In this document: piece after piece, positions 1 to 10,432 of the stretch
How the letters are laid out: each line of letters begins with the position of its first letter
Numbering within the stretch: the stretch's first letter is position 1
From: Paracoccaceae bacterium
Lineage (GTDB): Bacteria; Pseudomonadota; Alphaproteobacteria; Rhodobacterales; Rhodobacteraceae
Reading direction: 5' to 3'
DNA: 64,000 bases
NCBI GenBank assembly: GCA_018222585.1
Contig: JAAFAB010000004.1
Span: forward strand, 1 to 64,000
The notes under the pieces: generated by a model
Databases searched by the model: none
What the model was told of the DNA's origin: nothing
Seen by the model: only the letters and a program-made list of their open reading frames with translations
Translations under genes and position numbers: made by a program

Positions 1-4
1 GTGA

Positions 5-30
5 GCAGCCGCCGAATGATCGGCGGCTGC
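5..30. terminator. Strong hairpin downstream of gltA
   Basis: An 11-bp perfect stem (5-15 pairs with 20-30) closes on the four-base loop ATGA. It lies about 60 bases past the gltA stop codon and could end gltA transcription or a plus-strand gene that stops before the window. No clean T-run follows on either side, so the direction is not settled. Confidence 0.55.
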
Positions 31-92
31 ATCATTTACTGCAAAGGGCTGGGCCCCGGAGAGCCGCCCTTTTCCTGTCGTGTATCGCCGCC

Positions 93-1388
<1,296 letters not shown>

Positions 1389-1477
1389 TCTTGATATCCC
1401 TTCCTCTGTTCCCGCACCGGCCCGTCGCAGCGACAGCCCGGCGCCCCTTGTCTTTCACGGCGCCTCCCAACGATTGG

Positions 1478-2890
1478 TTAAGCGGTGCCGGTGCCGGTTG
1501 CATCCGCCAGCCTGAGAAGCACTTCTTCCCGGCCGAGGACCAGCATCATGTCGTAAACGCTCGGGGTTGCGGAACGGCCCGCCAGCGCGGCACGCATCGG
1601 TGCTGCAAGCTGGCCGAATTTCATCCCGTGATCCTCGGCGAACGTCGTCAGTTTCCCCTCCAGATCCTGACGCACCCAGCTAGCATTTTGCAAGTGCGGC
1701 GTCAATTCGCCCAGTATACCGATGGATACAGGGTCAAGCGATTTCGCCGCTTTCTCTTCAACCTCAAGTGGGCGATCCGCCAGGCAGAAATGCGCTTTAT
1801 CAAGGAGTTCCGGGTAGGTCTTGGCCCGTTCCTTGAGGACGGGCATCGCCGCCGCCAGACGGTCATTTTTTTGCTGGTCGAGCGGGGCAAGGCCGATGGT
1901 GTCGCGGAATGCCAGCAGATCTTGCAGCAGTGCAGCATTGTCCGTGGCGGCGATATGCTGGCCGCAGATATTGGCCAGTTTCTTGAAGTCGAGCCGCGCC
2001 GGCGCCTTGTTCATGCCGGCGAAACCGAACCAGTCGCGGGCCTGGGCATCGGTGAAGTACTCGTCATCGCCATGGGACCAGCCGAGGCGGGCGAGGTAGT
2101 TGCGCAGGCCCGAGGCCGGGTAGCCCATGGCGCGGTATTCCTCGACGCCGAGGGCGCCGTGGCGCTTGGACAGCTTCTTGCCGTCCTCGCCGTGGATCAG
2201 CGAGATATGGGCATAGACCGGCAGGTCCCATCCCATTGCCATGTAGATCCCCATCTGGCGGGCGGCGTTGTTGAGGTGATCGTCACCGCGAATGACATGG
2301 GTGACGCCCATGTCGTGATCATCGACCACCACAGCCAGCATGTAGACCGGCGTGCCGTCCGAGCGCAGCAGCACCATGTCGTCCAGCTGGTCGTTGCGGA
2401 TGCGCACATCGCCCTGCACCTGGTCCGCGATCACCGTCTCGCCCTCCAGCGGGGTCTTCAGGCGGATCACGAAGGGCGCATCGGGATGGGTCGCCGGATC
2501 GGCGTCGCGCCAGGGGCTCTGGAACAGGGTCGAGCGTTTCTCGGCCCGCGCCGCCTCGCGGAAGGCTTCGATCTCTTCCTGGGTCGAGAAGCACTTGTAG
2601 GCCGCGCCGCGCTCCAGCATCTCCAGCGCCACGGCGCGGTGGCGGTCGGCGCGGTCGAACTGGCTGACGATCTCGCCGTCATGGTCCAGGCCCAGCCAGG
2701 CCAGCCCGTCGATGATCGCCGCCGTCGCCTCGGGGGTCGACCGGGCGCGGTCGGTATCCTCGATGCGGATCAGGAAGCGGCCGCCGTGATGGCGCGCGAA
2801 AAGCCAGTTGAACAGCGCCGTGCGGGCGCCGCCGATATGCAGGAAGCCCGTGGGAGAGGGGGCGAAGCGGGTGACGATCTGCTCGGACAA
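1478..2890 (-). CDS. gltX: Glutamyl-tRNA synthetase
   Basis: This class I aminoacyl-tRNA synthetase charges tRNA-Glu in the cytoplasm; in organisms lacking GlnRS it may also charge tRNA-Gln. The 470-residue protein starts with the family hallmark [16 protein letters not shown], which carries the HIGH-type ATP site at residues 12-20. The KMSKS-type loop appears as KKLSKRHG in the middle of the chain. The start is fixed by the motif position, five residues in. It is divergent from comEC with only 27 bases between the annotated starts, so the two promoters must overlap or lie inside the coding regions. Many alphaproteobacteria carry two gltX copies; a second one is not in this window. Confidence 0.96.
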   Translation of the reverse strand: MSEQIVTRFAPSPTGFLHIGGARTALFNWLFARHHGGRFLIRIEDTDRARSTPEATAAIIDGLAWLGLDHDGEIVSQFDRADRHRAVALEMLERGAAYKCFSTQEEIEAFREAARAEKRSTLFQSPWRDADPATHPDAPFVIRLKTPLEGETVIADQVQGDVRIRNDQLDDMVLLRSDGTPVYMLAVVVDDHDMGVTHVIRGDDHLNNAARQMGIYMAMGWDLPVYAHISLIHGEDGKKLSKRHGALGVEEYRAMGYPASGLRNYLARLGWSHGDDEYFTDAQARDWFGFAGMNKAPARLDFKKLANICGQHIAATDNAALLQDLLAFRDTIGLAPLDQQKNDRLAAAMPVLKERAKTYPELLDKAHFCLADRPLEVEEKAAKSLDPVSIGILGELTPHLQNASWVRQDLEGKLTTFAEDHGMKFGQLAAPMRAALAGRSATPSVYDMMLVLGREEVLLRLADATGTGTA

Positions 2891-2917
2891 GACGACGATC
2901 CTAACGTTTGATTAACC

Positions 2918-5059
2918 ATGCGCTGTGTAGCGTTCCGGGCAATGTCTATCGGCGGGCCGGAGGCGAGACAAGTGCGGCAGGTGGCAGAGCGGTTGAGGCA
3001 GGCGGCGCTGGTACAGCGCGGTCATCTCTTTCCCTGGGTGCCGGTCTGTCTGGGTGTCGGCATCGGCTGGTACTTCGCCCTGCGGGTCGAGCCGGGGCCG
3101 GGCGCGCGCCTGCTGCTGGTGGTGCTGGCGGCGGGCCTCGCGCTTCTGGGGCTCTGGGCGGTGCGGCGCGGCATGGGCGTGCTGCAACCGGTGTTGCTTT
3201 TGCTGGCGCTGGTGGCGGGCGGGGTGGCTCTGGCCTCCTGGCGCGCCCAGTCGGTCGCCGCGCCGGTGCTCTCGTTCCGCTACTACGGCCCCATCGAGGG
3301 GCGGATCGTCGGCATCGACCGCTCGGCCTCGGACGCGGTGCGCCTGACGCTGGACCACGTGCGCCTCGACCGCGTGCCGCCGGCGCGCACCCCGGCGCGG
3401 GTGCGCCTGTCGCTGCATGGCCCGGAGGGGACACGGATCCGTCCGGGCGGGCGGGTGATGACCACGGGCCATCTCTCGCCCCCCGGCGGCGCGGTCGAGC
3501 CGGGAGGCTTCGACTTCCGCCGCCATGCCTGGTTTCAGCGCCTCGGCGCGGTCGGCTACACGCGGGTGCCGGTACTCTCCGTCGCGCTGCCGAGCCCCGG
3601 CGCGACGCGGATCTTCAGCGCCCGCATGGCCCTGTCGCAGGCGTTCCAGCGCGGGTTGCCGGGCGAAACCGGCGCCTTCGCCGCTGCCGTCACCGCCGGG
3701 GACCGCTCGGGCATGGGGCAGGAGACCCTGCTGGCGCTGCGGGTGTCGAACCTGGCGCATCTGCTGGCCATCTCGGGGCTGCACATGGGGCTGCTGACCG
3801 GCTTCGTCTTCCTCGCCCTGCGCCGCCTGCTGGCCTTGTCGGAGCGCCTCGCGCTCTACTGGCCGGTCAGGAGCCTGGCGGCGGCGGGGGCGCTGGCGGT
3901 GGCGACGGTCTACCTGGCGCTTTCGGGCGGGGCGATCGCCACGGAACGTGCCTATGTCATGGCCGCCGTGGTACTGATCGCCGCCATGGCGCTGCGCCGG
4001 GCGCTGACGCTGCGCGCGGTGGCGCTGGCGGCTCTGGTGGTACTGGGACTGCGCCCCGAGGCGCTGCTGTCGCCCGGCTTCCAGATGTCCTTCGCCGCGA
4101 CCCTGGCGCTGGTCTGGATCTTCGCGCTGATGAAGGACCGCGACTGGCCGGGGCGGGGGCCGGGCGGCAGGATCGCGACTCTGGTGATCTCCTCTGCGGT
4201 CGCCGGGCTGGCGACGGCACCGGTGGCGGCGGCCCATTTCAACCAGATCGCCCACTACGGTCTGCTGGCGAACCTGCTTTCGGTGCCGGTGATGGGCACG
4301 CTGGTGATGCCGGCGGCCCTGGTCTCGGTTCTGCTGATGCCGCTCGGTCTGGAGGCGCTGCCGATGGCCGTCATGGGCTGGGGGCTGGACTGGATCCTGG
4401 CGGTGGCGCGTTTCACCGCCGCACTGGAGGGCGCGCGGGGCACGGTGCCGGCGCCGCCTGCGGGCGCGCTGCCGCTGCTCTGCTTCGGGGCGCTGGTGGT
4501 CTTTCTCTGGGTCGGCTGGGGGCGCTGGCTGGGTCTGGCGCCGATCCTGCTGGCGCTCGTGCTCTGGAGCCGGGCCGAGCGTCCCGCGGTGCTGATCGCC
4601 GAGACTGGGGGCCTCGTCGGGGTGATGACCGCCGAAGGGCGGGCCTTGTCGCGCGAGCGCTCCGAAAGCTTCACGGCGCAGGTCTGGCTTGAGAATGACG
4701 GTGATGCGGGCGCGCAGGCGGAGGCGGCGTCGCGTTGGTCCGCCGTGCCCGGGATCCGCCATGTCACCGGCAAGCGCGCCGCCGCCGGGGCCGGCCCCTG
4801 CGCGCCGGGCGGCCTGCTGGTGCTGAACGTCGCGGCCGAACTGGCGCCGGGGGCGGCGGGCTGCGAGATCTACGACCTGGCCCGCCTGCGCCGCAGCGGC
4901 GCGGTGGCGATCCTGGGGAACGGGCGGGTGGTGACGGCTGCGGCCCTCTCGGGCACGCGGTTCTGGAACACGCCGGAGCTGAGCCGGCGCCCGGGCCTGC
5001 TGACCTCGGTCCGCGCGGGCCTGGCACACCGGTGGCCAGTTGCAGGTGTCGGTGGTTGA
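2918..5059 (+). CDS. comEC: ComEC/Rec2-family DNA uptake channel protein
   Basis: This inner-membrane protein of the natural-competence machinery is thought to carry single-stranded DNA into the cytoplasm. The 713-residue chain has an N-terminal DUF4131-like part with several membrane segments (about 40-190), then the Competence domain (about 220-490) with the typical LLAISGLHMGL motif near residue 285, and many further hydrophobic helices. The C-terminal region (about 545-700) sits where other family members have a metallo-beta-lactamase domain, but no HxHxDH motif is visible, as in several alphaproteobacterial homologues. The start is uncertain: ATG at 2918 leaves 27 bases to gltX, and ATG at 2942 is an alternative. 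It lies between gltX and lexA, as in other Rhodobacterales. Confidence 0.92.
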   Translation: MRCVAFRAMSIGGPEARQVRQVAERLRQAALVQRGHLFPWVPVCLGVGIGWYFALRVEPGPGARLLLVVLAAGLALLGLWAVRRGMGVLQPVLLLLALVAGGVALASWRAQSVAAPVLSFRYYGPIEGRIVGIDRSASDAVRLTLDHVRLDRVPPARTPARVRLSLHGPEGTRIRPGGRVMTTGHLSPPGGAVEPGGFDFRRHAWFQRLGAVGYTRVPVLSVALPSPGATRIFSARMALSQAFQRGLPGETGAFAAAVTAGDRSGMGQETLLALRVSNLAHLLAISGLHMGLLTGFVFLALRRLLALSERLALYWPVRSLAAAGALAVATVYLALSGGAIATERAYVMAAVVLIAAMALRRALTLRAVALAALVVLGLRPEALLSPGFQMSFAATLALVWIFALMKDRDWPGRGPGGRIATLVISSAVAGLATAPVAAAHFNQIAHYGLLANLLSVPVMGTLVMPAALVSVLLMPLGLEALPMAVMGWGLDWILAVARFTAALEGARGTVPAPPAGALPLLCFGALVVFLWVGWGRWLGLAPILLALVLWSRAERPAVLIAETGGLVGVMTAEGRALSRERSESFTAQVWLENDGDAGAQAEAASRWSAVPGIRHVTGKRAAAGAGPCAPGGLLVLNVAAELAPGAAGCEIYDLARLRRSGAVAILGNGRVVTAAALSGTRFWNTPELSRRPGLLTSVRAGLAHRWPVAGVGG

Positions 5060-5188
5060 CGGAGCGACAGATCGCCGGCCCGCAGGCTTGCGGACAAGGC
5101 CCGCCATGGGCCGGGCAAGGCCGCGACGCGCGTCATCCCGGGCGCCGGGGCCCGGCGCAGATCGGCGGGCCCCGGCCTCTTGTCCCGA

Positions 5189-5890
5189 TCAGTAGCTGCG
5201 GATCAGGCCGACCAGCCGGCCCTGCACCCGCACCTTGTCGGCAGGCAGCGAACGGGTGGCATAGGCGGGATTCGCCGCCACCAGGTCGACCGAGCCGGAT
5301 TTGCGATAGATCTTCTTCAGGGTCGCTTCCTGTTCCTCCACCAGCGCCACGACGATATCGCCGTCATCGGCGGTGGCGGTTTCACGGATGATCACCACGT
5401 CGCCGTCGTTGATCCCGGCCTCGATCATCGAATCGCCGCTGACCTCCAGCGCATAGTGATCGCCACCGCGCGACAGCATGGCCCCGGGCACGGCAATGCG
5501 CGAGGAGACCTGCGAGATCGCCTCGATCGGGACGCCTGCGGCTATCTTGCCCATCACCTGCAACTCCTGCGCATGGAGTACCTCCAGCGCCTGACCGTCG
5601 GCGGGGCGGTCGCCGCCGCCATCGATCACCCGGGGACGGAAGCCGCGGCTGGCGGCTGCCTCCTTGGCGACCAGGCTTTCGGGCAGCTTCACGATCTCGA
5701 TGGCGCGGGCGCGATGCGCCAGGCGGCGGATGAAGCCACGTTCTTCCAGGGCGGTGATCAACCGGTGAATCCCGGACTTGGAACGCAGATCCAGCGCCTC
5801 CTTCATCTCGTCGAAGGAGGGGGGCACCCCGTCGCGCGACATGCGCTTGTGAATGAATTCCAACAGATCAAGCTGCTTTTTCGTCAGCAT
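5189..5890 (-). CDS. lexA: LexA repressor, SOS regulator
   Basis: LexA represses DNA-damage genes and cleaves itself when bound to activated RecA. The 233-residue protein has an N-terminal winged helix ([13 protein letters not shown] at the start, about residues 1-65) and a C-terminal S24 peptidase-like domain. The cleavage bond Ala118-Gly119 in KIAAGV, the nucleophile Ser154 in VSGDSM and the general base Lys192 in ATLKKI are all present. A GTTC-N7-GTTC box lies 31 bases upstream of the start codon, so autoregulation is expected. It is the last gene of the trpD-ung-trpC-moaC-moeA strand but has its own promoter region of 89 bases. Confidence 0.97.
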   Translation of the reverse strand: MLTKKQLDLLEFIHKRMSRDGVPPSFDEMKEALDLRSKSGIHRLITALEERGFIRRLAHRARAIEIVKLPESLVAKEAAASRGFRPRVIDGGGDRPADGQALEVLHAQELQVMGKIAAGVPIEAISQVSSRIAVPGAMLSRGGDHYALEVSGDSMIEAGINDGDVVIIRETATADDGDIVVALVEEQEATLKKIYRKSGSVDLVAANPAYATRSLPADKVRVQGRLVGLIRSY

Positions 5891-5920
5891 CGGGCGCTCC
5901 TGCTCAAGTCCTCTGTCTTC

Positions 5921-5935
5921 GTTCTACAGGTGTTC
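5921..5935 (-). promoter_or_regulatory. SOS box (LexA operator) of lexA
   Basis: The sequence is GTTC, seven bases, GTTC. This direct repeat is the LexA-binding site known from Rhodobacter and other alphaproteobacteria, and differs from the CTG-N10-CAG box of E. coli. It sits 31 bases upstream of the lexA start codon, in the only gap between moeA and lexA. Confidence 0.9.
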
Positions 5936-5979
5936 CCGTTTTGTGTCAACGGATTGACGCAAGCCACGATGGCCCGGGA

Positions 5980-7164
5980 TCAGAGCGGCAGATAGGGCAG
6001 GATCTCGCCCGCGCGGGCAGGCGGGGCTTCGGGTGGGCGGACGATCAGGGCGCCGGCCTGCGACAGCAGCGACAGAAGCGAACTGTCCTGGGATCCCGCC
6101 GGGCGCAGGCCCTCGGGCTCCAGAAGGGCGCGCATGTAGTGCGCGCGGGGCCCGTTGGCGGGCAGGTCTTCCAGCAGCGGCGCGTGGGACAGCGGCGCGG
6201 GGGCGGGCGGCAGGCCCTGCAGGGCGCGCAGCACCGGCGCCAGGAAGACATGGCCGCAGACCATGGCCGAGACGGGATTGCCGGGCAGGCCGATCATCAT
6301 CGCGCCGCCCATGTCCGGCCCCATGCGCCCCGCCATCAGCGGCTTGCCGGGCCGCATGGCGACCTTGTAGAAACTCTGCTCCATCCCGAGATCGGCCGCC
6401 ACCTTGCCGACAAGGTCATGATCCCCGACCGAGGCACCGCCGATGGTCACCACCAGGTCGGCGCCACGGGCCAGGGCAAAGGTCGCCTCCAGCGAGGCGC
6501 GGCTGTCCCGCGCCAGCGGCAGCAGGCGCACCCGGGCGCCATGGCTGCGGAACAGCGCCTCCAGCCCGAAGGTATTGGAGGCGATGATCTGGTCGGGGCC
6601 GGGGTCTTCGCCCGGCAGCACCAGTTCGTCGCCGGTCGAGATCACCGCGACCTCGGGGCGGCGCGCGACCGTCACGGTCGGGGCGTTCATCGCCGCCAGC
6701 AGGGCGATATCGGCCGGGCGCAGCAGGCGGGGCGCCGAGAGGCGGTCGCCGGCGCGGAAGTCGATGCCGACGGGGCGGATGTGGGGACCGGCGTCCAGCC
6801 TGTCACCAAGGGTGATCCGGTCGCCGTCGCGGGTCACGTCCTCTTGCAGCACGACGCGGGTGGCGCCTTCGGGCACCGGGGCGCCTGTGAAGATGCGCAC
6901 CGCCTGACCCGGGCCGACGGTGCCGTCAAAGCGATGCCCGGCAGCACTTTCGCCTATGACATCGAAGCCGGCGCCCACGACCGCCTCGTCGGCGATCAGC
7001 GCATAGCCATCCATGGCCGAGCCGGCGAAGGGCAGCTGGTCCCGGCGCGCCACCGCATCGGTGCGCAGCACGCGGCCCGCGGCCTCGCGCAGGGGGACCT
7101 CTTCGGTGCCGAGAGGGTGGGCCAGAGCGAAAAGCAGCGACAGGGCCTCGTCGACGGAGATCAT
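5980..7164 (-). CDS. moeA: Molybdopterin molybdotransferase MoeA
   Basis: MoeA inserts molybdate into adenylylated molybdopterin in the last step of molybdenum cofactor synthesis, in the cytoplasm. The 394-residue protein is of usual length. Visible marks are the early segment [12 protein letters not shown], the central VISTGDEL and [11 protein letters not shown] motifs of the MoCF-binding domain, and PGKPLMAG and GLPGNPVSA. The start codon overlaps the moaC stop by four bases, so the two are probably translationally coupled. The overlapping chain upstream (trpC, ung, trpD) suggests a single transcript. Confidence 0.96.
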   Translation of the reverse strand: MISVDEALSLLFALAHPLGTEEVPLREAAGRVLRTDAVARRDQLPFAGSAMDGYALIADEAVVGAGFDVIGESAAGHRFDGTVGPGQAVRIFTGAPVPEGATRVVLQEDVTRDGDRITLGDRLDAGPHIRPVGIDFRAGDRLSAPRLLRPADIALLAAMNAPTVTVARRPEVAVISTGDELVLPGEDPGPDQIIASNTFGLEALFRSHGARVRLLPLARDSRASLEATFALARGADLVVTIGGASVGDHDLVGKVAADLGMEQSFYKVAMRPGKPLMAGRMGPDMGGAMMIGLPGNPVSAMVCGHVFLAPVLRALQGLPPAPAPLSHAPLLEDLPANGPRAHYMRALLEPEGLRPAGSQDSSLLSLLSQAGALIVRPPEAPPARAGEILPYLPL

Positions 7165-7637
7165 TGCGCCTCGTAGCGGCCCGACTTGCCGCCGTCCTTC
7201 AGCAGCAGACGGATGGCGGTGATTTCCATCGCCTTGTCCGCCGCCTTGACCATGTCGTAGACGGTCAGCGCGGCGGTCGAGACGGCGGTCAGCGCCTCCA
7301 TCTCGACGCCGGTCTGGCCCGAGGTCTTCACGGTGGCCTCTATGCGCAGGCCCGGCAGGGTGTCGTCCGGGGTGATCTCGATTGCGACCTTGGTGATCGG
7401 CAGCGGGTGGCAGAGCGGGATCAGGTCAGAGGTCCTCTTGGCCCCCATGATCCCCGCCAGCCGGGCGATCCCGGCGACATCGCCCTTCTTCGCCTCGCCC
7501 GAGGTGATCAGCGCCAGCGTTTCGGGCGCCATGCGGACAAAGCCCTCGGCCACGGCCATGCGGGCGGTCACGGCCTTGTCGGAGACATCGACCATATGGG
7601 CATCGCCCTTGCCGTCGAAGTGGCTCAGCGTCATCAC
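7161..7637 (-). CDS. moaC: Cyclic pyranopterin monophosphate synthase MoaC
   Basis: MoaC acts with MoaA to turn GTP into cyclic pyranopterin monophosphate, the first stage of molybdenum cofactor synthesis. The 158-residue protein matches the family length. It begins with [18 protein letters not shown], and carries [16 protein letters not shown] and [20 protein letters not shown], which line the active site. Both ends overlap neighbours by four bases (trpC upstream, moeA downstream), showing a compact operon. Confidence 0.97.
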   Translation of the reverse strand: MMTLSHFDGKGDAHMVDVSDKAVTARMAVAEGFVRMAPETLALITSGEAKKGDVAGIARLAGIMGAKRTSDLIPLCHPLPITKVAIEITPDDTLPGLRIEATVKTSGQTGVEMEALTAVSTAALTVYDMVKAADKAMEITAIRLLLKDGGKSGRYEAQ

Positions 7638-8443
7638 ATCACTCCGCCGGTCGGCTGCGCCAGCAGCCTGCGGGTGGCGCCGGTCACGTCGTCCTGCCGC
7701 ATCAGGCTTTCGCCGATCAGGAAGCAGCGGGCGCCGAAACGGGCCATGTCCGCAAGGTCGTCGGGGCTGTGCAGCCCGCTTTCCGAGATCAGGATCCGGT
7801 CCTCGGGGGCCAGCCGCGACAAGGTGCGCGTGGTGTCCAGCGAGGTCTCGAAGGTCTTCAGGTCGCGGTTGTTGATACCCAGCAGGCGGCTGCCGAGCCC
7901 GGCAGCACGGTCAAGTTCCTCGCGGTTGTGCACCTCGATCAGCGCATCCATGCCCCAGTCAGTCGCCGCGGCCTCAAGCTCGGAGGCCTGGGCATCGCTG
8001 ACCGAGGCCATGATGATCAGGACGCAATCGGCGCCCATGGCACGGGCCTCGGCCACCTGGTAGGTGTCGTAGATGAAATCCTTGCGCAGCACCGGCAGGC
8101 TGCAGGCGTTGCGGGCCAGCGGAAGGAACTCCTTCGCGCCCTGGAACGAGGGGGTATCGGTCAGCACCGACAGGCAGGCCGCGCCGCCGTCCTCATAGGC
8201 TTTCGCGATCCATTCGGGATCGAAGTCCTCACGGATCAGCCCCTTGGAGGGCGAGGCCTTCTTGACCTCGGCGATCAGCCCGTAGCCCTGGCGCGAGGCC
8301 TCGTGGAGGGCCTCGGCGAAGGGACGCACGGGGCTGGCCTGCCTGGCCTCGGCCTCGACCTCGGAGAGCGGCTTGGCGGCCTTGTCGGCGGCGACCTCTT
8401 CCAGCTTGTAGGCCTTGATGCGGTCCAGCACGGTTTCGCTCAT
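7634..8443 (-). CDS. trpC: Indole-3-glycerol phosphate synthase
   Basis: This enzyme closes the indole ring from carboxyphenylamino-deoxyribulose phosphate in tryptophan synthesis. The 269-residue protein is a single-function TrpC, not a TrpC-TrpF fusion. Family marks include [19 protein letters not shown] near residue 57, [33 protein letters not shown] and [13 protein letters not shown]. Its start overlaps the ung stop and its stop overlaps the moaC start, four bases each. In most relatives trpD directly precedes trpC; here ung stands between them. Confidence 0.97.
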   Translation of the reverse strand: MSETVLDRIKAYKLEEVAADKAAKPLSEVEAEARQASPVRPFAEALHEASRQGYGLIAEVKKASPSKGLIREDFDPEWIAKAYEDGGAACLSVLTDTPSFQGAKEFLPLARNACSLPVLRKDFIYDTYQVAEARAMGADCVLIIMASVSDAQASELEAAATDWGMDALIEVHNREELDRAAGLGSRLLGINNRDLKTFETSLDTTRTLSRLAPEDRILISESGLHSPDDLADMARFGARCFLIGESLMRQDDVTGATRRLLAQPTGGVM

Positions 8444-9132
8444 GTGGCGGCTCCCTTCTGCCCGGACCCCTGGCCGGTCCAGTTGATTTCGGTCTCTCCT
8501 CTCGCTCTAAGCCACTTGTTGACCTTTGAAAATGGGCGCGAGCCGAAAAATCCCCGGCGCGCCGACAGCGGAGAGGGGTGGGGCGAGCTCACCAGCAAGT
8601 GATCCTCCCCGGCGATATAACGTGCATAGGACTGTGCGGGTTTCCCCCAAAGCAGGAAGGCGCGTGGCCGGTCCGAGAGGCGCGCCATGACCTGCGCGGT
8701 CAGGGCGGACCAGCCGAGTTTCGCGTGCGCCCCCGCTTCGCCCGCCGGAACGGACAGCGCGGTATTCAGCAGCAGCACGCCCTGGGCGGCGAGGAAGCGC
8801 AGGTCGGCGTCCTCCGGGCAGGCGCCCAGGTCCTCGACCATCTCCTTGTAGATATTGCCCAGCGACCGGGGCAGGGGCCGCACATGGGGCTCTGCCGAGA
8901 AGGCGAGTCCGTGGGCATGTCCCGGCGTCGGATAGGGGTCCTGGCCGAGGATCACCACCCGCACCGCCTCGGGCGGGCAGGCGTCCAGCGCGGCAAACCG
9001 CTGCGGTGCCGGGGGCAGGATCTGGCGTTTCTCTCCGGCCAGCGCCTGGGCGATTGCCGGGTAGCTCTCGGTGAAGAAGGGCAGGTCGGCCCAGGCGGCG
9101 GGGGCGGCGGGCTGGCTGTCGGGACGGCTCAT
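8440..9132 (-). CDS. ung: Uracil-DNA glycosylase, family 1
   Basis: Ung removes uracil from DNA and starts base-excision repair. The 230-residue protein has the water-activating motif [17 protein letters not shown] near residues 65-80 and the DNA-intercalating loop [20 protein letters not shown] near 180-200, both intact. It is embedded in a biosynthetic chain: it overlaps trpD upstream and trpC downstream by four bases each, so it should be co-expressed with tryptophan and molybdopterin genes. This placement is unusual and may mark a lineage-specific insertion. Confidence 0.96.
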   Translation of the reverse strand: MSRPDSQPAAPAAWADLPFFTESYPAIAQALAGEKRQILPPAPQRFAALDACPPEAVRVVILGQDPYPTPGHAHGLAFSAEPHVRPLPRSLGNIYKEMVEDLGACPEDADLRFLAAQGVLLLNTALSVPAGEAGAHAKLGWSALTAQVMARLSDRPRAFLLWGKPAQSYARYIAGEDHLLVSSPHPSPLSARRGFFGSRPFSKVNKWLRARGETEINWTGQGSGQKGAAT

Positions 9133-10151
9133 CCGGCGGCAGAGGTCAGCGCGGCCAGCGCCTCGATCCGCGCCTTCGCGGCGCCGCTGTCGATGCTTTC
9201 GGCGGCGATGCCGGCGCCTTCCTTCAGGTCCGCCGCGCGGCCCGCGACCACCAGAGCCGCCGCCGAATTCAGCAGCACCGCGTCGCGATAGGCCGAGGTC
9301 TCGCCCGCCAGCAGGGCGCGCAGGGCGCGGGCGTTTTCCTCGGGCTGGCCGCCGATGATGGCCTCGAACGGATGGACGGGCAGGCCGGCCTCCTCGGGAT
9401 GGACCTCGAATTCGCGCACCGTGCCGTCTTCCTCCAGCGCCGCGACCCAGGAATGCCCCGAGATCGCCAGTTCGTCCGTGCCGTCCGAGCCATGCACCAG
9501 CCAGGCCCGTTCGGAGCCGAGCGCGCCGAGCGTCTCGGCCATGGCGCGGATGATGTCCTTCGAGAAGGCGCCGGTCAGCTGGCGGCGTACGCCCGCAGGG
9601 TTGGTCAGCGGCCCGAGGATGTTGAAGATCGTGCGGGTGCCCAGCTCGGCGCGGGCCGGGCCGACATGGGCCATGGCCGGGTGATGCATGGGCGCCATCA
9701 TGAAGGCGATGCCGGTCTTCTCCAGCGCCTCCTCGACGATGCGGGCGCCGACCATGACGTTGATGCCCATCTGGCCAAGCGCATCCGCCGCGCCCGACTT
9801 GGACGACAGGTTGCGGTTGCCGTGCTTGGCCACCGGCACCCCGGCGCCGGCCACCACGAAGGCCGTGGCGGTCGAGATGTTCAGCGTGCCCTTGCCGTCA
9901 CCGCCGGTGCCGACGATGTCCATGGCGCCCGCGGGTGCGCTGACCTTGTGGCACTTCGATCGCATCACCGAGGCGGCGGCAGTATATTCGTCCACCGTCT
10001 CGCCCCGGGTGCGCAGCGCCATCAGGAAGCCGCCGATCTGCGCCGGGGTCGCCTCGCCCTCGAAGAGGATCTGGAAGGCGCGGGCGGCCTCCTCGCGGCT
10101 GAGGGGGCGGTCGGCGGCGGCGGCGATGAGCGGCTTCAGGGCGTCGGACAT
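9129..10151 (-). CDS. trpD: Anthranilate phosphoribosyltransferase
   Basis: TrpD transfers the phosphoribosyl group of PRPP to anthranilate, the second step of tryptophan synthesis. Starting at MSDALKPL the protein has 340 residues, the normal length; an earlier in-frame ATG at 10208 would add 19 unlikely residues. The PRPP site appears as [17 protein letters not shown], followed by [14 protein letters not shown], both typical. It is the first gene of the overlapping chain trpD-ung-trpC-moaC-moeA. No trpE or trpG lies beside it, although these are often linked to trpD in relatives. Confidence 0.96.
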   Translation of the reverse strand: MSDALKPLIAAAADRPLSREEAARAFQILFEGEATPAQIGGFLMALRTRGETVDEYTAAASVMRSKCHKVSAPAGAMDIVGTGGDGKGTLNISTATAFVVAGAGVPVAKHGNRNLSSKSGAADALGQMGINVMVGARIVEEALEKTGIAFMMAPMHHPAMAHVGPARAELGTRTIFNILGPLTNPAGVRRQLTGAFSKDIIRAMAETLGALGSERAWLVHGSDGTDELAISGHSWVAALEEDGTVREFEVHPEEAGLPVHPFEAIIGGQPEENARALRALLAGETSAYRDAVLLNSAAALVVAGRAADLKEGAGIAAESIDSGAAKARIEALAALTSAAG

Positions 10152-10432
10152 TCGGGCTCTCCTCACCCCCTTTCCGAGGGCGGATATGGTGGTATAGTTC
10201 GCCGACACCCCAAGGGGCGTGGTCTGTCACGGGATGCCATCGGGCCGAAGCCCGGCGGCGGCAGGCGGCACGAACCGGGGGCGAGGCCCCGCAGTCGCGG
10301 GCCGTTGCATTGATCCCGCGCCAGCCGGGCAGCGTCAAGGGCTGTTCGCGGAGCGACAAGGGCGAAGAGGGGCGGGCCGTGCAGGTCCGGCGGAACACCG
10401 GGCACGAGACCCGGAGAGAGCGAGTAGGGCAA

